The translations under genes and the position numbers were made by a program. From contig CACELK010000002.1 of assembly GCA_902560245.1 (NCBI GenBank), positions 19,783 through 83,782 of the forward strand: 64,000 nt of DNA, in the 5' to 3' direction. The first letter of the stretch is position 1. Every line of letters begins with the position of its first letter. This DNA comes from an uncultured Pelagibacteraceae bacterium (GTDB taxonomy: Bacteria > Pseudomonadota > Alphaproteobacteria > Pelagibacterales > Pelagibacteraceae). Below, piece by piece: positions 34,260 through 44,314 of this stretch. The notes beneath the pieces are model-generated. The model saw only the letters and a program-made list of their open reading frames with translations. It was not told the origin of the DNA and ran no database searches.

Positions 34260-36452
34260 TTAATTATCCATATAATCCTTTAACCAAGTGTTATTAGATT
34301 TTGATAATTCATCAATTGATATTTTTGACTTATCATCAAAAACGATATCTTTGTCTAACACAAGTCCTAATTCATCGTAATATACAGAGCTTTTATCTAA
34401 TATTTCTTTTACTTCTTTATAATTTTCTTTTTCAATTTCCACTATATATCTGCCTTGATCTTCAGAAAACATATATTGAAATTCATTTATCAACTGGTTT
34501 GTTTTTTTTATTTCTATACCTTTGTTACCTTTAATACACATCTTAGCAATGGCTACCATTAATCCTCCTAAAGATACGTCATGAGCTGATATTATTAATT
34601 TTTTTTTAATTAAATTTAAAACTGTCTCACCGTTATTTTTTTCATTAAAAAGATTTATTTCTGGCGGAGGACCATTTTTAATATTTAAAATTTCTCTAGC
34701 AAAAATACTTTGGTCTAAACTTCCCTCAGTTTTACCAATTATTAAAACTATACTTCCAATTTTTTTAAAGTTCATAGTTATCATATTTTTATAATCTTTG
34801 ATTAGACCCACACCACCTATTGCAGGTGTAGGCTTGATACCCTTATCTTTTGTTTCATTATAAAAAGACACATTTCCAGAAACGACAGGAAAATTTAAAT
34901 ATTTACTTGCCTCCCCTATACCTTGCACACATTCTACAAATTCTCCCATATTTGTATCTTTTTCAGGATTTCCAAAATTCAGACAGTTAGTTATAGCAAT
35001 AGGTTCTGCACCAACAGAGATCAGGTTTCTCCAACTTTCACAAACAACTTGTTTTCCCCCAGTTAAAGGATGAGCAAAACAATATACAGCAGACGAGTCC
35101 ACAGTTGTAGCAACTGCTTTGTTAGTTCCGTGTATTCTTACAATACCGGAATCACTCCCTGGTTTTTGTATAGTATCTCCCATTACTGTATGATCATATT
35201 GTTCCCAAATCCATTGTTTATTACAAATATTAGGGTTAGATAATAATTTGTTTAAAACATTTCCAATTTTTAAATTTTTAAAATTTTCTTTACTAAACTT
35301 ATTTTTTTTTGGTAATTTTGCCTTTTTCCATTTTCGATCATACATTGGAGAATTTTCAACAAGTGTATTTACTGGAATTTCAGCTACCTTTTTTTCATCA
35401 AAAAAAAGAACAATTTTTTTAGAATTAGTTGTTTTTCCAATTATAGAAAAATCTAAATTCCATTTATCAAAAATTTTTTTTGCTTCATTTTCTTTACCTT
35501 TTTCTAAAACTATTAACATTCTCTCCTGACTTTCAGACAACATTATCTCGTAAGGTGTCATGTTGCTTTCTCTACAAGGCACATTATTTAGATTAAGCTC
35601 TATTCCTAGTTTTCCTTTTGATGCCATTTCTATACTAGACGAAGTTAACCCAGCCGCCCCCATATCTTGGATAGATATTATTGAGTCTCCAGCCATTAAC
35701 TCCAAGCAAGCCTCGAGTAAAAGTTTTTCTGTAAAAGGATCACCAACTTGAACTGTTGGTTTTTTTTCTTCTATTTTTTCATCAAAAACAGCTGAAGCCA
35801 TACTTGCACCATGAATTCCATCTCTTCCAGTTTTTGATCCAACATAAATAACAGGTTTATTAATCCCTGCCGCTTTTGAATAAAAAATTTTATTTTTTTT
35901 AACCAAACCCAATGTCATTGCATTAACAAGAATATTTCCATTGTAAGATTCATCGAAAGAAGTTTGCCCACCTACTGTTGGCACACCAATGCAATTACCA
36001 TATCCCCCAATTCCTTGAACAACACCTCTTAGTAAATTTTTAGTTTTTTTATGTTGAGGAGAACCAAAGTGTATAGAATTTAAATTTGCTATAGGTCTTG
36101 CGCCCATTGTAAAAACATCTCTCATAATTCCACCAACTCCTGTTGCTGCTCCTTGATAAGGTTCAATAAATGAAGGATGATTATGGCTTTCAATTTTAAA
36201 GACGATTGCATCATCGTCTCCAATATCTATTACACCTGCATTTTCGCCAGGCCCCTGAATTACTTTGCTTCCCTTAGTAGGAAGGTTTTTCAAGTGTAAT
36301 CTTGAAGATTTATAAGAACAATGCTCATTCCACATTGCCGAAAAAATACCAAGTTCAGTAATATTAGGAGTTCTTTTTAACAACTCACATATTTTTTTAT
36401 ATTCGGGCTTATTTAAACCGTGCTCTAAAGCTATATTTTCGTTTACTTCCAT
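34260..36452 (-). CDS. purL: Phosphoribosylformylglycinamidine synthase subunit PurL
   Basis: A 730-residue small-type PurL. N-terminal [16 protein letters not shown] block is present ([13 protein letters not shown]), followed by ATP motifs ([24 protein letters not shown]), and a second AIRS-like half ([23 protein letters not shown]). This small form works as a complex with PurS and PurQ, both encoded just upstream on the same strand. Its ATG overlaps the purQ stop by 1 bp. It is intact, unlike purQ. Confidence 0.95.
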   Translation of the reverse strand: MEVNENIALEHGLNKPEYKKICELLKRTPNITELGIFSAMWNEHCSYKSSRLHLKNLPTKGSKVIQGPGENAGVIDIGDDDAIVFKIESHNHPSFIEPYQGAATGVGGIMRDVFTMGARPIANLNSIHFGSPQHKKTKNLLRGVVQGIGGYGNCIGVPTVGGQTSFDESYNGNILVNAMTLGLVKKNKIFYSKAAGINKPVIYVGSKTGRDGIHGASMASAVFDEKIEEKKPTVQVGDPFTEKLLLEACLELMAGDSIISIQDMGAAGLTSSSIEMASKGKLGIELNLNNVPCRESNMTPYEIMLSESQERMLIVLEKGKENEAKKIFDKWNLDFSIIGKTTNSKKIVLFFDEKKVAEIPVNTLVENSPMYDRKWKKAKLPKKNKFSKENFKNLKIGNVLNKLLSNPNICNKQWIWEQYDHTVMGDTIQKPGSDSGIVRIHGTNKAVATTVDSSAVYCFAHPLTGGKQVVCESWRNLISVGAEPIAITNCLNFGNPEKDTNMGEFVECVQGIGEASKYLNFPVVSGNVSFYNETKDKGIKPTPAIGGVGLIKDYKNMITMNFKKIGSIVLIIGKTEGSLDQSIFAREILNIKNGPPPEINLFNEKNNGETVLNLIKKKLIISAHDVSLGGLMVAIAKMCIKGNKGIEIKKTNQLINEFQYMFSEDQGRYIVEIEKENYKEVKEILDKSSVYYDELGLVLDKDIVFDDKSKISIDELSKSNNTWLKDYMDN

Positions 36453-37134
36453 TATTTTAAATTACTTATTAAATTTTGAAAAAAAATTGAACCATCTTGA
36501 CCAGATAAATAACTATCTATCATTCTCTCAGGATGAGGCATCATTCCAAGTATATTTTTTTCTTTATTAAATAAACCAGCTATATTTTTAATTGCACCAT
36601 TTGGATTAAAACTCTCTTTTATTTCACCATTTTGACTACAGTAATGAACTGCAATTTGATTATTGTCATTAATTTCATTCATTTGATCATTAGAACAGAA
36701 AAAATTTCCCTCATTATGAGCAATATGTAATTCTAAAATATTTTTTTTATATTTTTGAAATATTTATTTTCAGAATTATTAATTTTAACGAATACATTTT
36801 TGCATATAAATTTTGAGTATTTATTTTTTAAAAGTACACCTGGAAGCAATTCAGTTTCAGTCAAAATTTGAAAACCATTACAGATGCCCAATAATAATCC
36901 TCCAGACTTTGCAAATTTGGTAACTGAGTCAATAATTTTAGATTTTGAAGCCATGCTTCCACATCTTAAATAATCGCCATACGAAAATCCTCCTGGCAAA
37001 ACAACGAGATCACTTTTAGGTAATTCAGTATCATTATGCCAGACCATTTTATTTTTGAAGCCAAATTTTTTAAGAGCTACTGCCATGTCTCTATCACAAT
37101 TTGAGCCTGGAAAAATAATTACAGATGAATTCAT
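36452..37134 (-). pseudogene. purQ: Phosphoribosylformylglycinamidine synthase glutaminase subunit, one frameshift
   Basis: The first part (37134 to 36733) encodes the PurQ N-terminus with IIFPGSNCDRDMAVAL and the nucleophile Cys in GICNGFQ. It then reads into TAG just after an A8 run (plus-strand T8 at 36741-36748). One base added there restores ILELHIAHNEGNFF and the rest, ending with the catalytic His in MMPHPERM. The repaired gene would be 684 bp, 227 aa, the normal PurQ size. It could be an assembly error, a recent lesion or a slippage site; the residues downstream are still conserved. I label it pseudogene only because the reading frame is broken as given. Confidence 0.85.
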
Positions 37135-37140
37135 TATTTG

Positions 37141-37383
37141 TTATTGTGATCCGATAATTTTAAAGTCTTCTATTACAAGATTAGCTAAAAGTTTTTTACA
37201 CATTTCTTCTGCTTTTTTCTCTGCCTTTTTTTTATCGTTTTCATCAACATCAATTTCGAAATATTTTCCTTGTCTTATTTCTTTAACATTATCAAAACCC
37301 ATACCTTTTAATGCTTGTTGAACAACTTTTCCTTGTGGATCTAGAACATCTTTTTTTAAAGTAACTATTGCTGAAATTTTCAT
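37141..37383 (-). CDS. purS: Phosphoribosylformylglycinamidine synthase subunit PurS
   Basis: An 80-residue PurS ([20 protein letters not shown] at the N-terminus, then [17 protein letters not shown]). It bridges PurL and PurQ in the small-type FGAR amidotransferase complex and helps pass ammonia. It overlaps purC by 4 bp and ends 6 bp before purQ. Confidence 0.93.
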   Translation of the reverse strand: MKISAIVTLKKDVLDPQGKVVQQALKGMGFDNVKEIRQGKYFEIDVDENDKKKAEKKAEEMCKKLLANLVIEDFKIIGSQ

Positions 37384-38168
37384 TTTTTTAATTTCTTTTT
37401 AAATGCACTTAGATTTGTGACATTAGAGTTCTGTACATTTGATTGTTCATGTAAAATGCCAAGTCTTTTTGCAACCTCAGTATAAGCAGGTATTAAACCT
37501 CCAAGGTTTTTTCTAAATCTATCTTTATCTAATTTTTTTTCTGTTTTAGCATCCCATAGCCTACATGTGTCTGGGCTTATTTCATCTGCAAGTATTATAT
37601 CCTTTTTACCATTCATCTTTAATCTTCCAAATTCAAGTTTAAAATCTACAAGTTTTATTCCAACACCTCTAAACATACCAATCATAAAATCATTAATTCT
37701 TAAAATCATTTTTTTTATTTTTTCAACTTCCTTTTTAGTTGCCCAATCAAAAGTAAATATATGTTCTTCAGCAATTAATGGATCTCCCAGCTTGTCATTC
37801 TTGAGACAATATTCAATCAAAGGATTTTTTAATACTGTACCATCTTCAATTCCAAGTCTTTTTGTAATTGAACCCGAGGCAATGTTTCTTACAATAAATT
37901 CTATCGGAATTATCTCAACAATTTTAACAACTTGTTCTCTCATATTTAATCTTTTAACTAAGTGAGTTTTAATACCTATCTGATTTAAATTTTCTAGAAT
38001 ATGCTCTGATATTCTATTATTTAAAACACCTTTACCATCAATTTTAGATTTTTTTTGGTTATTGAAAGCTGTGGCATCATCTTTAAAATATTGTATAGCT
38101 AAGCTTTTATTGCTTGTTGAATATATAATTTTAGCTTTTCCTTCGTAAAGTTTTTTACCTTTTTTCAT
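37380..38168 (-). CDS. purC: SAICAR synthase
   Basis: A 262-residue phosphoribosylaminoimidazole-succinocarboxamide synthase. N-terminal [15 protein letters not shown] is the ATP P-loop-like start. The SIGSITKR-type block is here [11 protein letters not shown], and DFKLEFG and [14 protein letters not shown] are the metal and substrate motifs. It has a slightly longer C-terminus than E. coli PurC (about 237 aa). It overlaps the purB stop by 1 bp. Confidence 0.94.
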   Translation of the reverse strand: MKKGKKLYEGKAKIIYSTSNKSLAIQYFKDDATAFNNQKKSKIDGKGVLNNRISEHILENLNQIGIKTHLVKRLNMREQVVKIVEIIPIEFIVRNIASGSITKRLGIEDGTVLKNPLIEYCLKNDKLGDPLIAEEHIFTFDWATKKEVEKIKKMILRINDFMIGMFRGVGIKLVDFKLEFGRLKMNGKKDIILADEISPDTCRLWDAKTEKKLDKDRFRKNLGGLIPAYTEVAKRLGILHEQSNVQNSNVTNLSAFKKKLKK

Positions 38169-39463
38169 TATTTAAACACTCTTCTAAAGATTAAATTTAC
38201 ATTTTTAAAATGTTTAGAGTAACTAAATATTGATTTTAATTTTTTTATTGGAATTTTACTCATTATATATCTGTCTGATTGAATAACATCAAATAGATCT
38301 AAATTCTCAGCAAAACATTTTTTTGCATAACCTTGAACCATTTTATAGGATTTTTCTCTACTCAGACCAGTTTTTTGTAAGCTCAAGCATAAGTTCCTGA
38401 GAAAAAATTAAACCTTTAGTAATATTTAAATTTTTTAACATTTTTTTTGGATAAACAATCATATTATCCAAAATATTTGTTAATCTTACTAACGCAAAGT
38501 CTAATGTAATGTTTGCATCAGGACCAATGCTTCTTTCTACACTAGAGTGAGAGATATCTCTTTCATGCCATAAAGCTATATTTTCGAGAGCAGGGGTCAC
38601 CGAACTTCTTACAATTCTTGATAGGCCAGTTAAGTTTTCACTGAGGATAGGGTTTTTTTTTATGTGGCATAGCAGATGAACCCTTTTGATTTTTTTGAAA
38701 AATACTCTTGTAACTCATAGACCTCTGTTCTTTGCAAATGTCTTATTTCAATAGCAACTCTTTCAACTGAACCAGCTATAATACCTAGTACTGAAAAATA
38801 GAAAGCATGTCGGTCTCTTGGGATAATTTGAGTTGAAATTGGCTCAACTTTCAAATTAAGTTTTTTAGCTACATGCTTTTCAACATTTGGATTAATGTTT
38901 GCAAAAGTACCAACTGCACCAGAAATTGCACAAACCGAAACCTCATCAATTGCATCAGCTAGTCTTTTTCTATTTCTTTTAAATTCTTCATAGAAAGAAG
39001 CTAATTTTAAACCAAAAGTAATTGGTTCAGCATGAATTCCATGGCTTCTTCCCATGCAAGGTGTAAATTTGTATTTATTCGATTGTTTTTTTAAAACTTT
39101 AAGAAGCTGATCTAAATCTTTTAGAATTATTTTTCCAGACTGGACTAATTGAATATTAAAACTTGTATCTAAAACATCTGAAGATGTCATTCCTTGATGA
39201 AGATACCTTGCTTTTATTCCAGCTTTTTCTGTCACAGAGGTTAAAAAAGCAATAACGTCATGTTTAACTTGATTTTCTATTTGGTGAATTCTTTTTACAT
39301 TTATCTTCGCTTTTTTTCTTACTATTGAAGACACTCCTTTTGGTATTTGTCCAAGTTTTTCCATTGCTTGAGCAGCAGCAATTTCTATTTCTAGCCAAAT
39401 TTTATATTTGTTTTCTTCAGACCAAATATCTTTAAGTATTTTTCTAGAGTATCTTTCAATCAT
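38168..39463 (-). pseudogene. purB: Adenylosuccinate lyase with three apparent +1 frameshifts
   Basis: The N-terminal two-thirds reads MIERYSRKILKDIWSEE through EVYELQEYFSKKSKG, then breaks. Removing one base from each of three runs restores frame: a G3 (plus CCC 38681-38683), an A9 (plus T9 38653-38661) and an A6 (plus T6 38371-38376). The repaired sequence gives the signature SSAMPHKKNPILSENL and continues through LWHERDISHSSVER, 430 aa in all, the normal length. The middle pieces carry in-frame stops otherwise. PurB acts twice in purine synthesis, so true loss would matter greatly. Read error, recent decay and slippage are all open. Confidence 0.85.
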
Positions 39464-39469
39464 TAATTA

Positions 39470-40240
39470 TCAGTAAGGAGGCTTTAAATAACCTTTAACA
39501 GATTCTGTAAAGATTTCATAACCATTTTCAGTAATTCCTAACGTATGTTCAAATTGTGCTGATAAAGATTTATCTTTAGTAACAGCAGTCCATCCATCTT
39601 GAAGTAGTTTAGTTTCGTATTTTCCTGCATTTATCATTGGTTCAATAGTAAATGTCATACCAGGCTCTAATTCGGCTCCGCTATCCTTTTTACCGTAATG
39701 GAGAATGTTAGGTGGCTCATGAAACTTGGTACTTACACCATGACCACAAAAATCTCTAACAACAGAGAAACCTTTTTCTTCTACATGAGATTGAATTTCA
39801 TATCCTATATCACCAAGCTTAACTCCAGGTTTTAAAATTTTAATTGCCTTCATCATTGCTTCATATGTTGTATCTATCAAATTTTTTGCTTTTATTGGAG
39901 TTTTGCCTATACTAAACATTCTACTTGTATCTCCGTGATGATCATCAACAATAGCTGTGACATCTACATTTATAATATCTCCATCGTTTAAAATTCTATC
40001 AGATGGAATACCATGACAAACAACATGGTTTAAAGATGTGCATAAAGATTTTTTATAACCACGATAAAATAATGGCGCAGAATATCCACCATTATCTTTT
40101 ATAAATTCATAACCCAGTTCATCAATCTTCTCAGTAGAAATACCTGGTTTAATATTTTCAGTTAACATATCAAGAGTTTTGGCAGCAAGGTTACCGGCGA
40201 CTCTCATTTTTTCAAATTTTTCTTTATAATTATTCATCAA
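39470..40240 (-). CDS. map: Methionine aminopeptidase, type I
   Basis: A 256-residue M24A enzyme removing N-terminal Met. The metal ligands are intact: DVTAIVDDHHGDTSRMF (two Asp), FCGHGVSTKFHEPP (His), FTIEPMI (Glu) and the final Glu in SAQFEHTLGIT. The substrate His in VVCHGIP is present. The ATG at 40240 overlaps sfsA by 11 bp; a second ATG follows one codon later. It is 6 bp upstream of purB. Confidence 0.95.
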   Translation of the reverse strand: MMNNYKEKFEKMRVAGNLAAKTLDMLTENIKPGISTEKIDELGYEFIKDNGGYSAPLFYRGYKKSLCTSLNHVVCHGIPSDRILNDGDIINVDVTAIVDDHHGDTSRMFSIGKTPIKAKNLIDTTYEAMMKAIKILKPGVKLGDIGYEIQSHVEEKGFSVVRDFCGHGVSTKFHEPPNILHYGKKDSGAELEPGMTFTIEPMINAGKYETKLLQDGWTAVTKDKSLSAQFEHTLGITENGYEIFTESVKGYLKPPY

Positions 40241-40916
40241 TTATATTTATTTTTTTTTCAATTTTAATTTCTTTAGAATTTAAAACACATCTATAAGCAA
40301 TAAATTTTACACCTGCTTTTTTTGCAATTTTGTAATTTTGATAATAAATTTTATCAATATCTTTTGCTATTTTAAAATTACTTATACCTTGAATTTGAGT
40401 TAAAAATAAGACGTAAGGATTATAATTGTTCTTAATTGAATTAGTAAGTTTTATCAGGTGTTTTGAACCTCTTGATGTAACCGCATCGGGAAATTCAGCT
40501 AAATCTTCAGATCTAAATAAGGTTACATTTTTAACTTCAATTATATTTTTATCACAAAGAAAATCAAATCTCGTATCGTTAGTATATTTAAATTCTGGTT
40601 GAATTTTTTTGATAGTTCTAAATTCTTTAATAAGTTTATTTTCTAAACCATGCTGAACAATCCTGTTAGCTCTATGCGTATTTACTCCTATAATTTTTTT
40701 ATTTGCCTCAATCATTTCTAAAGTAAATTTTAATTTTCTTTTAGGATCATCATTTTTTGTGACCCATACTTTATTTCCTTGATCCAACAATCCCATCATT
40801 GAGCCTGTATTAGGGCAATGTGCTGTTATGATTGAATTATTTACTTTTATATCAACAAAAAATCTTTTATACCGCTTGATTAATTTGCCTTTAATTAAAC
40901 TACTGGTAAATTTCAT
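40230..40916 (-). CDS. sfsA: SfsA-family DNA/RNA nuclease-like protein
   Basis: A 228-residue SfsA protein. It has an N-terminal OB-like domain (KRYKRFFVDIKVNNSIITAHCPNTGSMMGL) and a C-terminal nuclease-like core with FDFLCDKNIIEVKNVTL (Asp, Glu and Lys) and FPDAVTSRGSKHL. The biological role of SfsA is poorly defined. The sfsA-map pairing is frequent in alphaproteobacteria. It is divergent from the CinA-like gene across about 21 bp. Confidence 0.92.
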   Translation of the reverse strand: MKFTSSLIKGKLIKRYKRFFVDIKVNNSIITAHCPNTGSMMGLLDQGNKVWVTKNDDPKRKLKFTLEMIEANKKIIGVNTHRANRIVQHGLENKLIKEFRTIKKIQPEFKYTNDTRFDFLCDKNIIEVKNVTLFRSEDLAEFPDAVTSRGSKHLIKLTNSIKNNYNPYVLFLTQIQGISNFKIAKDIDKIYYQNYKIAKKAGVKFIAYRCVLNSKEIKIEKKINIIDE

Positions 40917-40937
40917 TTTAATTTATTTATATTGATA

Positions 40938-41690
40938 ATGACTAATAAAAAAGAAATTTTAGCAGGTATTATTATAATTGGTAACGAAATTTTATCAGGA
41001 AGAACTCAAGATACAAATACCGGAACACTATCTCTTTGGTTGAATTCACTTGGCATCAAATTACAAGAAGTAAGGATTATACCTGATATAGAGGAAACAA
41101 TAATTAAAACAGTTAATGAGTTAAGAAAAAAATATAATTATATTTTTACAACTGGTGGAATAGGTCCAACACATGACGATATAACTGCAGTATCTATTTC
41201 AAAAGCATTTGGACTCACTTATGGGCCACACAAAGAAGCAATGTCAATTTTAGAAAAATATTATAAACCCGGCGAGTTTAACAAGGGAAGACAAAAAATG
41301 GCTCATATGCCTCTGGAAGCTAAGTTAATTTTAAATCCAACAAGTGGCGCACCAGGATTTTATGTTGAAAATGTTTTTTGTCTACCAGGAGTACCATCAA
41401 TATTAAAATCCATGCTTGGAGAAATGGAAAATAAATTAGTTGGTGGAGAACCTATTTTAAGCATGACAATCAATTTAAGAACTGTAGAAAGTGAAATTGC
41501 AAAATCCTTAAATGATGTTCAAGAAAACAACAAAGGAATTGAGATTGGAAGCTATCCTTTTTTTAAAGCCGGCAAACTCGGGGTTGCTATAGTTTTAAGA
41601 TCCACAGATAAAAATAAAATAGATAAATGTAATTTAGAAATCTTAAATTTTGTTAAAGAAAAAAAAATCGAAATAGTTGAAAATAATTAA
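40938..41690 (+). CDS. CinA-like molybdopterin-binding-domain protein
   Basis: A 250-residue protein with the MoeA/MogA-type fold seen in CinA N-termini. I start at the ATG at 40938 rather than a TTG two codons earlier. Seen: GNEILSGRTQDTNTGTLS, IFTTGGIGPTHDDITAVSISKAFG, and a C-terminal small domain. It lacks the C-terminal CinA amidohydrolase domain. Related proteins act as NMN or ADP-ribose hydrolases; a specific function is not assigned. It overlaps the following gene by 1 bp. Confidence 0.87.
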   Translation: MTNKKEILAGIIIIGNEILSGRTQDTNTGTLSLWLNSLGIKLQEVRIIPDIEETIIKTVNELRKKYNYIFTTGGIGPTHDDITAVSISKAFGLTYGPHKEAMSILEKYYKPGEFNKGRQKMAHMPLEAKLILNPTSGAPGFYVENVFCLPGVPSILKSMLGEMENKLVGGEPILSMTINLRTVESEIAKSLNDVQENNKGIEIGSYPFFKAGKLGVAIVLRSTDKNKIDKCNLEILNFVKEKKIEIVENN

Positions 41691-42133
41691 TGTTATACTT
41701 TGCATACGGAAGTAATTTAAATCATAAGCAGATGGAAGAAAGATGTGGTAAAGCTAAATATATTAAAAAATATATTTTAAAGGGTTATAAATTATGCTTT
41801 AGTCATAAAACAAATAGTTCAGTTTACGGACATGCCAATATAGTAAGACACACTTCTTCAGAGGTTCAAGGTGGACTTTGGAATATAAGTAAAGGAGATG
41901 AAGCAATTCTGGATGAATATGAGGGAGTTGATTATAACTATTATCAAAAGCAATACTTTAATGTAAGAGGAAAGAAAACTTTAGTTTATATACAAAAAAA
42001 ATACTATCTTCAAAAACCAAATTCAACTTATTTACACACCATAATCCAAGGTTATAAAGATTGTTTATTAGATATAAAAAAATTAAAAAAAATAATAAGT
42101 AAATATAAAATTAATTATAAAATTAATTGGTGA
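41690..42133 (+). CDS. Gamma-glutamylcyclotransferase-like protein
   Basis: A 147-residue AIG2/GGCT-fold protein. N-terminal YFAYGSNLNHKQMEERC is the diagnostic YGSN loop, and the catalytic Glu is the one in EAILDEYEGVDYNYY. Family members act on gamma-glutamyl amines or amino acids; the exact substrate is unknown. It is a single ORF coupled to the CinA-like gene. The next gene is convergent. Confidence 0.85.
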   Translation: MLYFAYGSNLNHKQMEERCGKAKYIKKYILKGYKLCFSHKTNSSVYGHANIVRHTSSEVQGGLWNISKGDEAILDEYEGVDYNYYQKQYFNVRGKKTLVYIQKKYYLQKPNSTYLHTIIQGYKDCLLDIKKLKKIISKYKINYKINW

Positions 42134-42144
42134 AGGTTAGTAAA

Positions 42145-43026
42145 TTATTTTTTTAAAATATTTTTACTTGAAGAAGATTTTATTCCAACAATTGACGAAA
42201 AAAGACCTAAAAATCTATATTTATTTTTCTTAAATTTCTCTTTAGAAAAAAAATATAGAAAAATTGTACTTATTGAAAAACGCATCAATTTAGAAAAGTG
42301 TATAAAGAGGGAATATAGAAAACCGTAATGTTTTTTATGGTAATAAAATTTAGACCAATAATAATTCCAATGTCTGAAGTTTGAATATTCTTCATTAATT
42401 TTTGGGTTTACAGCTTTTGCACCCTCATGCACGATTTTTATCTTATTAAAAACAAAAATATTTTCATTTTTTTTTTTAACTCTTTTACATAAATCAATAT
42501 CCTCGAAAAAGAAAAAAAAGTTTTCATCAAAAACATTTTCATTTTTAAATTTATCTAAATTTACTATAAGAGAACAGCCTTTAATCAAATCGATTTTAGT
42601 TTTTGTTTCTTGAACATTTTCATTTATATTTATTTTTGATAATTCGTTATCAAAATTATTGTTTTTATTAAAATCAATTAGATCATCATAAATTGGAGTT
42701 GCTAAAGCAAAATCTTTATCACATTTGGATATTTCGTTTTCAATTTGATTTAATTGAATTTCACTGATTTTGACATCTGCCTCTAGTATTAAAGCATACT
42801 TACTATTAATTTTTTGTAATCCAATATTTGCTGCTTTACCATAACCAAAATTGTCATTATTAACTATAACATTACAATTTTGATATAAATTTTCGATATT
42901 TTTTTTAATTTCATTAACATCAGAATTTTCTATTATTAATATTTGTCTTTTATTACCAAGGTTTGAAATACACTTTTTAAGATTTGAAAAAGATTTATAT
43001 GAAATTATTATTATTGGTAAATTCAT
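42145..43026 (-). CDS. Glycosyltransferase family 2
   Basis: A 293-residue GT-A transferase of the rhamnosyltransferase-like group. Seen: IIIISYKSFSNLKKCI, NDNFGYGKAANIGLQ, the metal-binding acidic stretch ALILEADVKI, and FFFFFEDIDLCKRVKK, the conserved ED pair near the acceptor site. It probably adds a sugar to a surface glycan in the cytoplasm. It ends 3 bp after the DegT-family gene on the same strand. Confidence 0.87.
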   Translation of the reverse strand: MNLPIIIISYKSFSNLKKCISNLGNKRQILIIENSDVNEIKKNIENLYQNCNVIVNNDNFGYGKAANIGLQKINSKYALILEADVKISEIQLNQIENEISKCDKDFALATPIYDDLIDFNKNNNFDNELSKININENVQETKTKIDLIKGCSLIVNLDKFKNENVFDENFFFFFEDIDLCKRVKKKNENIFVFNKIKIVHEGAKAVNPKINEEYSNFRHWNYYWSKFYYHKKHYGFLYSLFIHFSKLMRFSISTIFLYFFSKEKFKKNKYRFLGLFSSIVGIKSSSSKNILKK

Positions 43027-43029
43027 TTG

Positions 43030-44247
43030 CTAAATTAATAGCTTTTTTTGAGACATAAATTTAGTAAATGTTTTTGATATAAAACCTAAATCTGATTTTG
43101 AGAGTCCTTGATGACAACCTATTAACAAGCCATTTTTCATGACATTATTAGCTATGTTTTCACAAGCAAAGTGTTTTTTATAAGTTCTTCCCTTCATAAC
43201 TGGTTGTCTTAAAATATTACCTGTAAAAATAGTTCTTGTTTGTATTCTATTTTTTTCTAAAAAAATTTGGATTTCTTTTCGATTAAAATATTTATTTTCT
43301 TTTATCAGGATAGGGTAGGCAAGCCATGGGGTTTTAACACCTTTATATTGTTCTGGTAGGGTAAAAAACTTTGGATATTTTCCAAAAAATTTTTTAAGAT
43401 ATTCAAAATTTTTGTTTCTGGTTTTAATATTTTTTTTAAGTTTTTTTATTTGTTCTAAAGCAAATGCTGCTGACATTTCTGATGGCAAAAAATTATATCC
43501 TAAATCAGAGAATACATATTTAGCATCATAATCAATTCCAGATATTTTTATATTAAATCTCTTCTCAATTTCTTCAGACTCATTAAATGTTGCGGAAGAT
43601 CTTCCCCATCCTCTAAGCAATTTTGCTTTATTGTATAATTTAACATCATTAAAACAAACTATACCACCTGAACCAGCTCCATTTATAATGTGTGAAGCGT
43701 AAAAACTATTTGTTACTACATCAGATAAATTGCCAGTATTCTTATTTTGAATTTTATACCCAATTGTATCTGCTGAATCCTCTATAACTTTTAATTTATA
43801 TTTTTTAGCAATTTTTTTTATTTTTACCCAGTCTGCAATATTACCTAAAAGATTTGGAATCATTAAAGCAACAGTTTTTTTATTAATACATTTTTCTATT
43901 TGTTGTGGATCAGCAACAAATTTATTTTTTGAAACACCAATAAAATGGGGAATCAATCCAAGCTGATAAATGGGCGCTACAGTTGTGGAAAAAGTTAAAT
44001 TTGGAGTAATAATTTCTGAACCTTTTTTAAAGTTGAATGAGGATATAGCTAGTAAATTTGCTGAGGAACCTGAATTAACCATTAGACCAAATTTTTTTCC
44101 AAAAATTTTAGCCACTTTTTTTTCCAGTTTCTTAACATTGGGACCATCTATGAGGTTTAAAGTATTTTTTTTTAATACTCTATTGACTGCATTAATCTCT
44201 TTGTTGTCATATACAGCTAATCCATAATAAATTTTTTTTTTCATCAA
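43030..44247 (-). CDS. RfbH-like DegT/DnrJ-family PMP-dependent sugar dehydrase
   Basis: A 405-residue DegT/EryC1-family protein. The usual Schiff-base Lys position reads SFYASHIINGAGSGG, with His where aminotransferases have Lys. That substitution marks the 3-dehydrase subgroup (RfbH/DdhC). The RGWGRSS and KYVFSDLGYNFLPSEMSAAFAL blocks also match RfbH. RfbH removes the C3 hydroxyl from CDP-4-keto-6-deoxyglucose using an electron-transfer partner; no such reductase gene is in the window. It may serve the CDP-sugar genes at 51.8-57.1 kb. Either ATG of the MM start is possible. Confidence 0.83.
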   Translation of the reverse strand: MMKKKIYYGLAVYDNKEINAVNRVLKKNTLNLIDGPNVKKLEKKVAKIFGKKFGLMVNSGSSANLLAISSFNFKKGSEIITPNLTFSTTVAPIYQLGLIPHFIGVSKNKFVADPQQIEKCINKKTVALMIPNLLGNIADWVKIKKIAKKYKLKVIEDSADTIGYKIQNKNTGNLSDVVTNSFYASHIINGAGSGGIVCFNDVKLYNKAKLLRGWGRSSATFNESEEIEKRFNIKISGIDYDAKYVFSDLGYNFLPSEMSAAFALEQIKKLKKNIKTRNKNFEYLKKFFGKYPKFFTLPEQYKGVKTPWLAYPILIKENKYFNRKEIQIFLEKNRIQTRTIFTGNILRQPVMKGRTYKKHFACENIANNVMKNGLLIGCHQGLSKSDLGFISKTFTKFMSQKKLLI

Positions 44248-44314
44248 AGTCTATAAATTTTAATAATATATATATTATTTTTTTTGTAACTTTATATATT
44301 AATTAAGCTTTATT

